64,000 nt of DNA from Pinus tabuliformis. Its lineage: Eukaryota; Streptophyta; Pinopsida; Pinales; Pinaceae. The position numbers were made by a program, and so were the translations under genes. Every line of letters begins with the position of its first letter. Position 1 is the first letter of the stretch. The notes under the pieces are model-generated. The model was given only the letters and a program-made list of their open reading frames with translations, was not told the DNA's origin and did no database searches. The stretch lies in the NCBI GenBank assembly GCA_031772625.1, contig CM062805.1, forward strand, positions 519,172,683 through 519,236,682, read 5' to 3'. Below, piece after piece: positions 11,792-21,400 of this stretch.

Positions 11792-12802
11792 TTATGTTTG
11801 TCGATCGTGATGGTCTTTGTCAATTATCTGATTGGAGTAGGATCCTTCAGAAGTGAGGAAATTTACAATATCAGGATCATCATCGAATACTCTCCAATTT
11901 GTAATGTTGTCAGGGATGGATGGTCTAAAGATTAATTCTATTGAGAATCTATCTGGACTAAAATCTTCGGAGGGAATAAGCCTAGAGGCTACGTTAGCCA
12001 AAAGGTCTACACTCGCATTTTGGAGTCTCGGGATTGAAGAGATATTAAATGCTATGAAATGCTCAGTCAGATCTTGTACTAAAGATTGATAGTGTTTTAA
12101 ATGACTTGATAGGCAATGTATAGTGTTATGTACCTGTTTAACGATAATCTCAGAGTCTCCAAAGACCTGAAGATACTTGACGTTTAACCTGATTGCTTTG
12201 TATAGGCCTTGCACCAAGGCCTCATATTCTGTTGTGTTGTTTGTGCAATTGAATTCAAGTCTACATGTAAGCATGGTCTTGTTTCCTTCTAGACTAATCA
12301 GAACGCATCCTGCTCCTGCTCCTTCGTTAGATTTAGAGCCATCGAAATATAATTTCCAAAACAAAGTTGTATTTACACGTTCATCTACAAAATTAACACA
12401 CTTTGAACTATCAGTTTGGGAAAAAAATTCGACTTGGGACAAAACTGAATTTTCTAAGTAAGGTGATGGGTGAGAATTGAAATTACCGAGAAAAGAATAT
12501 ACCGAGTAATTGCCTATGATACTACTATTATATGATACTGCTTCATTTTCTCCCTCTAATTCCGTTACTATGTACTTCTGGTGTAATTCTCGTTCAACCT
12601 TTATCTGATTCGGTTTACCATTGTAGGGTAACCACATGTGTGACCAGTCGGTTGCAAAGTATCCATGGAGTTTCTCAGACCAATCCCTGCTAAGAATTAA
12701 TTTATAGAATTCTGGGATATCAGCCACTAGAATGTCAATAACCTGACATACCTTCGGGTTAGATGACAATATTATGGTTACTTGATTAATTTCACCAATC
12801 AC
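11792..12802 (-). pseudogene. Archaeal-type RNase H (aRNH) located upstream of RT
   Basis: The segment codes 336 residues. From about residue 150 it shows a plant/archaeal-type RNase H with all four acidic positions visible: Asp in LYFDGSKSNEGAGAG, Glu in NNTTEYEAL, Asp in VFGDSEIIVKQV, and Asp in LQNASVDLLA. RNase H removes the RNA strand during reverse transcription. In Tat-lineage plant gypsy elements an additional aRNH is established, and in the arrangement I know best it follows the native RNase H. Here it lies before the RT, in the same frame. TAA at 11792-11794 and TAG at 11759-11761 separate it from the RT. Confidence 0.85.
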
Positions 12803-13459
12803 TTCGACTTGAGATCGATCAAGTTGAACTATACGCAGTGCGGATTTTTGTGGTTGAACATTTAGCTAAGCACATATTGATCTGGGTAAAATATTCGAAG
12901 AAGCACTGGAATCTACCAAACAATTGTGCACATTTTTGTTGAAAAACTCGTAAGTGAGAAGAAACGGGGGAGTGTGAGATCTTGATCTTCCTCCAATTAA
13001 GGCGATATCATTTGGATCAATCTTATTAATCGCATTAGTTGGAGGTCTTCCCATGTTATGGGAAGCTTGAGAGAGTATAGCGGTAGGCAAAGGTACAATA
13101 GGAACAGCATGTAATTCTTTCATCATTATCTTCTGTTGATGCTTCAATTTGCTCAATTCATAAAGGGTAATATTAGCCCTAGTCTTTTTCATGTCATCAA
13201 CAATATTGTACTCCATTTCATCCGACACTATTAGTGTTTTTGACGGAGTTATTTGATCTGCTCGGACTGGGCTAGACTGAGTCACTTTAGTTGTTGCTTT
13301 CTTTGTTGCGACTTTATCTTTTGTTGTAGGGCTTGTGCCCTTCTGCTTAGGGGTAGTTTGGGGAGGATCAAGCTGATTTTTGCTTCGTGTGCTAACCAGA
13401 AATATTTCTTGATCCTCTTCTTGTGGGAGGATGAAATCCCACATTCCTTGTAATTCCAC
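12740..13459 (-). pseudogene. pro: Aspartic protease (retropepsin-like) segment
   Basis: A Lys/Thr/Gln-rich linker is followed by the protease region. The active-site motif reads DSSASSNILP at about residues 180-190 of this segment, where the family usually has DSGASxNxxP. The catalytic Asp remains but the Gly is Ser, a G-to-A type change. TAG at 12866-12868 interrupts the domain; in-frame sequence beyond it (IVQLDRSQVEVIGEINQ) continues it. The downstream WSEKLHGYFATDWSHMWLPY tract is typical of the region between protease and the next domain. Confidence 0.8.
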
Positions 13460-13579
13460 AACTTCTTCGTCATCGGTTTGCCCTTCAGTGGCACTTTCTT
13501 CTTCTTCCTCTTCCTCAGTTTCAGCATTAGAGATGGCATTGGGTGGTTTTGCATCCGTTGAAGGACCTCTTTTAAAAGT

Positions 13580-14887
13580 TCAGTAGGGCTTTTTTAAAGA
13601 ATTTTCTGCTACTTGTTTTTTTATGTCAATCATCTCATTAGACATGGTCTTTAATACTTTCTGCAATCCTTCCAAATCGAAAGGGTCTTTTGTTTGTTTC
13701 TTCTTGGGGTCTTCCTTGAAGGTGACTTTTTTATACTTTCGTTCCTCTATCGCGGATCTCTTTTCCAGGGCTATTACGCGTTTCTCTACTGTTATCGCCT
13801 CTATCATGTTTTCAACTAAAGTTGTTTTATTTGCTCTATCCACGAAGATTGCTATGTTTGATGGTAAAGCAGTAATATACCATTCACATCGTACTTCTTC
13901 GCTTGGTTGGGAAGTAGTAGGAATTTTGTTGACAATTTTATTGAACCGTAAATCGAAATCTTTGATAGGTTCTTTAGCTTGGGCCTTGAGATTGGATAGG
14001 TCATTGATTAATGTTGTTGTTGATCTGTCATCACCAAACTTGATAAGGAATTGATTGTGGAAGATATCCCAACTTGTGATAGAGCCGGAAGGTAATGAAA
14101 AATACCATGACCCGGCTGTTCCTTGCAGTGTGTAGGGGAAAAGCCGAACAAAAGCATCTTCATTAGTAACTCCATTGAGATTGATAGAAAACATGAAATT
14201 GTTTATGTGTTCTTCTACTAGCATGCCTGATTCTGGATTGAATTTAGGCAGCCTTTTCTCAGGATGGGCCGGTATTCGGCTCAAGGGTGCAGGCATCAAG
14301 ATTGCCCGAGGGTTGTTCCATGGAGATTGGGCCATCGTTGAGCTTCTAGTAGAGAAAAGTGGAGGAGATGATCTTTGCGGTTGGGAAGATGAGGATACTA
14401 TGATCGCGGATGATTGAAGAGGGATTGTGGTAGACGGATGAACGATGGTTTGGAATGGAGGTGTGGGTGGTTGACTTCGCAGTGAGGTAGTTGAAATGGG
14501 TGATGTAGATGAAAGAATCTCACTGTCAGACTCTTGTGGTGATTTCCTTGCTCTTTTCTTGGTGGGAAGAGACAACTCAGTCGGCTGGATGCCAAATTTT
14601 TCACTTTTCAATCTCGTTAGAGGATGAGCAGGATTGTACTGCGAAGTCACACTGCTTTGAGATTTATCAGACCTCTGAGGAGAAATGGAAAATTCCTGAA
14701 GTTTGTGAATCAGAGATTCGACTTCAGAAGGTTTAATGATAAATTGGTCTGAAATATCAAGGTGTGCAGTAGCGATTGATACTCGATCGACTTTCGATTC
14801 TGGATTTAAATATACTGGAGAAGTCGGGGGAGATGATAAGGGCGATTTACTCTCAGAATGGTATTTAGATTTTGATTTAAGTTCCAT
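13580..14887 (-). pseudogene. gag: gag segment (capsid-type domain)
   Basis: This is a 435-residue segment with a Ser/Pro/Thr-rich N-terminal half (residues 1-190) and a retrotransposon gag domain at about residues 200-340. The gag domain is recognisable from 'GTAGSWYFSLPSGSITSW' and the following 'F...FLIKFGDD'. In this family the product coats the RNA genome. The C-terminal part is Lys/Glu-rich (VEKRVIALEKRS, KKQTKDPFDLEGL), and I see no CCHC zinc knuckle. The frame ends at TGA 13580-13582 but continues downstream in the same frame with a Glu-rich linker, so this stop may be a damaged CGA. Confidence 0.85.
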
Positions 14888-14898
14888 TCATAGTTTGG

Positions 14899-14916
14899 GC
14901 CCTCCTTCTATCGCCA
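14899..14916 (-). promoter_or_regulatory. Primer-binding-site candidate of the gypsy element
   Basis: Just inside the 5' LTR on the minus strand, after a 4-base gap, the sequence begins TGGCGATAGAAGG. A tRNA whose 3' end is ...CTATCGCCA would pair with it. TGG at this place is the usual signature of a primer-binding site. I could not assign the tRNA species. Confidence 0.55.
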
Positions 14917-14920
14917 AATA

Positions 14921-17062
14921 TGTTGAAGCCCCGAAAATCAGGTCGACAACAAGGGGGATACCCACCCGGTCTGGACCTTGGTTGGTAGCTCCTTATCCAT
15001 TTGGTATAGCGGGTCCGACTAGGGATAATGGGACCAGTTTCCCAATCTAAGGGTGTGTGTGTGCAGAGTTGGATTATGTTGATCTAAGAGTTCTGATCTA
15101 AGCTACTTTCATCTAATTCTATGCTATTGTAATCTAATGAAAACAACACATCTAATCTATGCTAACCCGGGGTGTATTTCTTCTATTATGCGATCTAAAG
15201 AGATTTCAAACAATAACTGGTAATAAAGATCATTCAGCTATCATAAGAATGGAAATCAATTAAGATGAACGACTTTGCATAAAAAGTTAGGCAAAACAGT
15301 TGTGAACAGCATATCCCATAATACGTTATTCATATATCAAACATAAATAAATGACTCCACCGTACAAAAGTTCCAAATGGTAATTCACACATTCATGCAA
15401 TAACATATAAACAACTAAAAACTGTATATCACTTCAAGAATATAAGCAGAAATGGCCAAGAGATAAAAGTACCATTTATGACTGGTCCTACTCATAAGCT
15501 TCAAGTAATAATGATTTATCACTCCTTGTTCTGATATCTACTAAGAGTACAGAAGTGAAACATCAGTAGCAGACATCAAATGCAAAAATTAATAAACCTT
15601 GATCCATTCATTCATCAAAACCTCCTTTGAGGGTGCAGAAGTGCATGTTCTGAGGACACGTTTTTGAAAAATTTCTGGACCCTTCTCCAAATACATGAGA
15701 AGGGTTTAAATACTGCTAACTAAACAACTTAATTACATAAATTTCGGATACGGTTCAAAATAACCACCATTTATCTAAGAAAACTTATTTCGAAAAATTG
15801 AATCTAATTTCTAACTATTTTTGCATTTGTTCCTTAGTGCTGTGAGTATGCAACATTTTCCTAGGGAGAGTCGGTTGGTCGTCTTCTGCTTTTGTTTGAG
15901 CTACAAAAATAGAAATGACAAGTGCTGGCACCTCTTTTTAGTGAACTGGAAGATATTTTTGAGAGTTATCTTCTGGTAGAGCGAATTTACTGCGTGTATG
16001 CTTGGTAACAACCTAGATTCCTCTTAGCTGCCTCCGTTTTTGCTATTTAGGCTTCCGGACTCGTGGATGACTAAGCAAGTTAGGGACTTTGCTTTCTGAA
16101 CAATTTTCTTAGAATCGCACATCAAAAACTGTCTCCGTTCTTTGATCTGGGCCTTTCTGGTGCATTTTCCGCCTTTAGCGCCTTTTCCTTTACCGGGCAT
16201 GAGCTTCAGAATTTTGTAAACATGCTGCTTTTGTGAGTTTCTTGACCTTGAGTGTCGAATCGCCTATTGATAGCAGTATCTGTTCAGTAACGCTCTGAAA
16301 TCTTCGTTTCTGTTGTATGCAGCATCCGTGTATGAGAGCATCTCTTCTCTGTTCTCCGAGCATTGGCGCTTTCCCCTTTTTTCTAGAGATGTTTCCTGCA
16401 GTTCACGCAAAGGAAAAAGTAATGATAATAAATTTTGACATGAAAGCTTCAAGTTCTATGAATGTGTAAAATCATGACACCCATAGTGAACTGACTCTTT
16501 GAAAAACACAAAATTGTCCTTCATGAATACCTTGGCGTACATTCATTAATTTTCTTTAAGCCGTGTGCTCAATTTTTGGTTTAGGGATAGCTTTTCTTAG
16601 GTGCTGAGCCGAAGAAAACTTGCGATGGGTGATTTCTGTGACTCGCATTGATCGCGGATCGCATTGATCGCAGATCGCAGTTATCGCGGCATCGCGGCAT
16701 CGCAGATCGCAGATCGCATTGATCGTGGCATTGCAGATTGTCAAGTTATTCGTGTGCTGCTTATGTGACGTTGCGATATGCGATATCGCATATCGGTCAT
16801 TGGAGATTTTCTTAAGATTAGTCATTTATGGGTGCTTCTCAATGTATGCGATGTGATGAATTTCGCGCTGCTTCTTCGCAGTTGTTTTAATGTGCTCATA
16901 AAGGAATGCTTGACTCTTCCCCGTATGATGTATCTTTGAGGAGTATAATACAAAAAAAAATTCTATAAAATCTTTTTTGGATTTTTTATTACTAAGGGTC
17001 CCCACTTCTTTAGTGTTATTTCTAATACTAAAGGAGGAGGGGGGTTGTTGATTGTCACAACA
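14921..17062 (-). repeat. 5' LTR of the gypsy element (right)
   Basis: It is about 2,142 bp, with intact ends TGTTG...CAACA. It is nearly colinear with the left LTR at 5681-7811, differing by a few percent substitutions and one extra short unit in the GATCGC array (16640-16745). GAACC follows immediately at 17063-17067 as the second copy of the target duplication. Confidence 0.93.
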
Positions 17063-17067
17063 GAACC
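17063..17067. repeat. Target-site duplication of the gypsy element, right copy
   Basis: GAACC matches 5676-5680. The flank beyond it contains 'gaggctcgacca', a reverse copy of the GTCGAGC repeat phrase common in the rest of the window. Confidence 0.85.
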
Positions 17068-17431
17068 TTAGGAGCCATGTTGTCGATTGAGAGGCTCGAC
17101 CAAACTCATATATATACGTTGTTGAAATTTTCCCATTTGTTTTTGGTTCCTGAATAATTCCCCATGTCAGGAAGGTTATTAAGGATGCTGTCATTATTAA
17201 TACATTGTAGTATGTTGGGTAGTATGATGACTTTCCCTCTTCATCAGCAAGTGGATACCGTTATAGACCCGGGAGCATGGAACCTACAGTTAAGATGGTT
17301 CCAGGGATCTAATTGTGAGCTAACATTTTCTATAATGATCTGAAAAGTGGATTCAATGTTCCGCCTCAATACAAACACGTGGAGTAAAACTTATTAGATA
17401 CCGTTGAAAACTCGATGGAATCTAATAAGTT
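17068..17431. other. Spacer between gypsy element and plastid-derived trnM
   Basis: No gene is recognised. In plastid genomes the flank of trnM on this side would be atpE, but I see no atpE reading frame here. Confidence 0.4.
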
Positions 17432-17504
17432 TACCTACTATTGGATTTGAACCAATCACTCTTGCCGTATGAAAGCGATACTCTAACCACTGAGTTAAGT
17501 GGGT
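17432..17504 (-). tRNA. trnM-CAU: Plastid-derived tRNA-Met (CAU), elongator type
   Basis: This 73-base gene matches the plastid trnM-CAU (elongator) pattern with loop TTCATAC and T-loop GGTTCAAATCC. The acceptor stem reads ACCCACT against AGTAGGT, leaving a C4-A69 mismatch where the plastid gene has U. The anticodon stem TCGCT/GGCAA has a second C-A mismatch at 28-42. Both would be repaired by C-to-U change in the RNA, the correction known for mitochondrial tRNAs such as plant tRNA-Phe. Plastid-derived trnM is commonly expressed in seed-plant mitochondria; function here depends on that editing. It lies convergent to trnV, as in plastid gene order. Confidence 0.85.
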
Positions 17505-17694
17505 CATTTATTTTCATAGGTAGAGTTCGATTTATAAACGATTCTAAATCAAAATCGAATTAAATGTATAGACAATGTATGTGTCCCTGGCACAGATCGA
17601 ACTTCTTGGAACGTATTGGATCATGAAATATCTACCTTGACATAAAGTGATCCATCTGGTTAGTATAGTAGTGTATCACCAAGATTGGCAAGGA

Positions 17695-18311
17695 AGGGCT
17701 ATAGCTCAGCAAGGTAGAGCACCTCATTTACACGTGTGCCAATGGTTTTCGGGAGAGTTTATCGATTCGTCCGATCCACGAAATAGATTCTATGTGAAAT
17801 AGTCTTACTCTATAAATTTGTTTCTCTGGGGAACAATAGCATGACAAAGATTAAGTTCGATCTGATTCGAATTACGGATCTAATTGATATGGTCAATCCC
17901 AGCTCTGTTCAATGCCAGGCATAATGAGTATAATACGGGGACCTCAAAATAGATGATTTTCGCTCTATGAACTTTTAGGTGTATGAAGTGTCATATTTTA
18001 CTTTTGGAGCGATAGAAGAGACTCTATTTGAGTTAATCTATGCCTGAGCAAGGCAGACCTACGTCAAAGAAACATTTTGAATAACTTTGGGATTTCTTCC
18101 GAAGGGTAAGAATTTGGAGCACACGGAGCCATATTAGTATCTTACTAGAAAGAGGATAATGGCAGACTAACCGATCTTTCCATCAGTTAATGAAAGAGCC
18201 CAATGCAAGAAAATGCATGTTGGGTTCTTGGAACAGTTCAAATTATTTTGATAATCAGAACTTTGATCTGTTCTACAGAGAAGGTCTATGGTTCGAGCCC
18301 ATATAGCCCTA
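17695..18311 (+). tRNA. trnV-UAC: Plastid-derived tRNA-Val (UAC) with group II intron
   Basis: Exon 1 is 17695-17733 (AGGGCTATAGCTCAG... to TTTACAC) and exon 2 is about 18277-18311 (GAGAAGGTC...TAGCCCTA). The intervening 543 bases start GTGTG, fitting the group II 5' consensus. The T-arm carries a paired change (TATGG/CCATA instead of the plastid TACGG/CCGTA). At the exon junction the anticodon stem appears weakened (CCTCA/AGAGA). Whether the intron can be spliced is unknown; transferred plastid trnV copies are usually non-functional in mitochondria. Confidence 0.82.
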
Positions 18312-19112
18312 TACATTCCACTAAATGATACTATTTATATATATCCCTTCATAGTTCGTCCCTATGACTTGGCCTTGAAAAGTCTTTTAGATCATATCAA
18401 TCTCATGTCCTTATCGAGATCGATGGATGGGAACGTTGGACTAGAGCAGGCATATTAGTATTTTGGATCGATCAAGATTGATCCGATACCAAATGATCAA
18501 ACCTATAAACTATTTTTATTTTTATTTTTTATTGCTAGTCCTTCGAAAAATTTGAGAGTTCTCTTGAATATCATATGTTCCAAGCAATCCATAGAGTAGT
18601 CAAAGTATCGATCGGACATGTGACTTTTAGCTCCATCCAAACGCAATGCATTCCGTTGGGGTTGAACAAAATTTCCGTTCAATCGAAATCCCGTATGTAT
18701 CTATCCCTCTGCTAAATATTGGGGCGAAGATCTTGATCAACTAGGATTCTCTACAATAAGTTATGTGCAGTAAATCGAGCCTATTTTTGAACCATAGAAG
18801 TGGCAAGTACGATGGATATTCTGAATACCTAGGCAGAGAAATTCTCTGGAGTTGATCCATCCTAGCTAAAGGCGAACCTTTGATTCGTTCTCTTTCTTCA
18901 CCTAAGATCATCACATGGTTTTTGAGACCTAAGATTTTCATATTGGGACAAACACTCTTCCTTCCCTCTAGTTCCATTTTGGTAACATATCACAAAAATG
19001 CAATCTACCAGCTATGCATATTAGATCTACATCTGGACCAACGTTTGCTTTAATCTACCCCACTATTTTATAGAATACACATATTTCATGGAATGCGATC
19101 TGGTTCTTATAT
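18312..19112 (+). other. Plastid-like spacer beyond trnV
   Basis: AT-rich DNA between trnV and the atpB remnant. I see no ndhC frame, which is the plastid neighbour of trnV. The jump from trnV to atpB is not native plastid order, so the plastid DNA was rearranged or joined from two fragments. Confidence 0.4.
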
Positions 19113-19887
<775 letters not shown>

Positions 19888-20059
19888 AAACACAATATAT
19901 ATTATCCTTGTATTATTACACACAAACGAACAAAGTAACTCGCACGTACCCTCCCTTCGCATAGCTCAGGTGACTCGCTATTCGCTCGTTCCTTATTTCT
20001 TCGTCGAGTCAAGGGGGATAACGTCGATCGAATTGGGGAACAAGAGTGATATAGGAGAC
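19888..20059. other. Spacer between atpB remnant and cob
   Basis: Short AT-rich tract followed by 'cgactcgctattcgctcgttcc'-like sequence. No gene seen. Confidence 0.4.
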
Positions 20060-20590
20060 ATGACTATGGGAAAACAAACTATTCCCTATTCCCAAACAAC
20101 CCATATTATCCACACTTAACTAGCATTTGATAGATCATCTGACCTCGAGCAATCTAAGTTATTGGTGGGGGTTTGGTCCGTTAGCTGGTATTCGTCTAGC
20201 CATTCAGATAGTGACCGATGCTTCTCCAGCTATGCATCACACACCTCATGTGGATCTAGCTTTCAACAACGTAGAACACATCATGAGAGATGTTGAAGGG
20301 GGTTGGTTGCTTCGTTATATGCATGCTAATGGGGCAAGTATGTTTTCCATTGTGGTTTACCTTCATATTTTTCGTGGTTCGTATGATGCGAGTCATGGCA
20401 GTCCTAGCGAATTCATTCGGTGTCTCAGAGTTTTCATCTTCCTATTAATGATTGTGACATCTTCTATAGGATACGTACTACCTCGGGGTCAGATGAGCTT
20501 TTGGGGAGCTACGGTAATTTCATGCTCAGCTAGTACCATACCTGTAGTGGGATATACTATAGTGACTTGGCTTTGGGGTGGTTTCTCAAT
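20060..20590 (+). pseudogene. cob: Truncated mitochondrial cob (apocytochrome b) copy
   Basis: It begins at ATGACTATG (20060), aligned with the usual plant start. A one-base insertion near 20085-20095 shifts the frame, and the long open stretch runs from 20127 (LIDHLTSSNLSYWWGFGPLAG, HTPHVDLAF, HIMRDVEGGWLLRYMHANGASMF, PVVGYTIVTWLWGGFS). Homology stops after GGFS, about 175-180 codons in, where the family normally has about 390. The protein contains heme-domain helices of complex III but lacks the C-terminal half. Several codons look unedited (TCT/CCA/CAC/CGG where the edited protein has Phe/Leu/Tyr/Trp). It is probably a partial duplicate of a functional gene elsewhere. Confidence 0.9.
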
Positions 20591-20669
20591 TAATATTAGT
20601 GAGGAAAAATCCCATTGATTTCGAGTCAGATATTCAATAATGAAAACAATTTCCCAATAATAGAAACTC

Positions 20670-20835
20670 TCATTCTCCAAAGCGTCCTGTAATCTTTAAC
20701 CAATTTTGTGCTTCGATGTAATTGCCTCGAGCAAGTGCTATAGCTTGTTCCCAATACTCAGTAGCTTGATCGAACCAAGCTTCCGTAGTTTCAGGATCTC
20801 TCTGTCAAATGGCCTGTTCTCCTCGGTCAGGATAG
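20670..20835 (-). pseudogene. ycf3: Plastid ycf3 (PSI assembly) exon 3 remnant
   Basis: The minus strand codes [52 protein letters not shown], the C-terminal TPR-containing exon of plastid ycf3 (paf1), a photosystem I assembly factor. One in-frame TGA breaks it, and the stop at 20670 is slightly displaced. It lies next to cob, a junction not found in plastids, so it is transferred DNA. Confidence 0.9.
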
Positions 20836-21400
20836 GTAAACTTGGAAAAATTTTCTTCCCTCAGAACCGTACTTGAGAGTTTCCTACCTCATAGGGCTCA
20901 ATCCACTATTCTTTAGTACTCTACCAAAATTTCCAAAGAATTCGAGATGATTCATTGGGAGTTCATATTAACCAAAGGACCAAAAAAAGTCAATGACATG
21001 AGTTTCTGATTTAACTTCCAATCAATTCAATGATCAGGTTCTATCTTTTCTCCTACCCTCAAAAAGATGAAGTATATCTCTTTCTATACTTCATATTGAT
21101 TGTCCAAATCAAAGTCTTTTTGCAAGGTAACTATCTCAGTTCCGTATAGAATTTTTGGAGAGTACTCTCTGGCTGGAGTACTTCACATCTTTAGGATCTG
21201 ATGCTACACCACTGCTCAATAGCTTAGTAGATCAACTCTATTACATAAGTTGATTCCTAATTCTGGTCAATGAGCAAATTTGGTCGTATCAGCCCGAACC
21301 TTCTTTTAATAATTGATCTTTATGGTGCTTCCATCATCGATTGAATTTATTATCCATGGAATATTTAGGCTCTATCTATTCATATTCGGGGCTCATTGCC
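20836..21400 (-). other. Plastid ycf3 intron 2 remnant (group II) with recognisable domain V
   Basis: Just upstream of exon 3 on the minus strand, 20864-20899 folds as group II domain V: GAGCCCTATGAGGTAGG, then AAACTCTCAAGTACGGTTC. The AGC triad and closing GGTTC are present. The intron continues at least to about 21400; exon 2 is not seen. It confirms plastid origin. Confidence 0.8.

Larger units (their letters stand above)
8870..14887 (-). pseudogene. gag-pol: Single-frame gag-pol polyprotein pseudogene
   Basis: The segments starting at 14887, 13459, 12802, 11758, 11215, 10864 and 9109 all differ by multiples of three, so the whole gag-pol is one frame ending at 8870. It is cut by TGA at 13580-13582, TAG at 12866-12868, TAA at 11792-11794, TAG at 11759-11761, TAG at 11237-11239, TGA at 10982-10984 and TAG at 9179-9181. 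Each could have arisen by one C-to-T change from CGA, CAG or CAA (TAG and TGA also by G-to-A from TGG). No frameshift is needed to join the recognised domains. The start at 14887 lies 33 bases inside the 5' LTR, giving an unusually short leader. Whether the active ancestor made one polyprotein or separated gag from pol by a stop is not visible. Confidence 0.9.
5681..17062 (-). mobile_element. Full-length Ty3/gypsy LTR retrotransposon, Tat-like, with an archaeal-type RNase H
   Basis: This is an 11.4-kb element on the minus strand, bounded by LTRs of about 2.13 kb and the 5-bp duplication GAACC. Domain order read on the minus strand is gag, aspartic protease, archaeal-type RNase H (aRNH), reverse transcriptase, native RNase H, then integrase. 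The LTR ends form the inverted pentamer TGTTG...CAACA; the outermost left-end G has become A. All coding segments lie in one reading frame from 14887 to 8870, about 2,005 codons, interrupted only by stop codons. A second RNase H of archaeal type is known from the plant Tat group of gypsy elements. The element is dead: stops, a protease DSG-to-DSS change and a missing integrase Glu all argue against activity. Confidence 0.93.

Noticed and set aside
13623..14054. A 143-codon plus-strand frame opposite gag
   Set aside because: It is the complement of a clear gag domain, so its length reflects the opposite strand's codon use.
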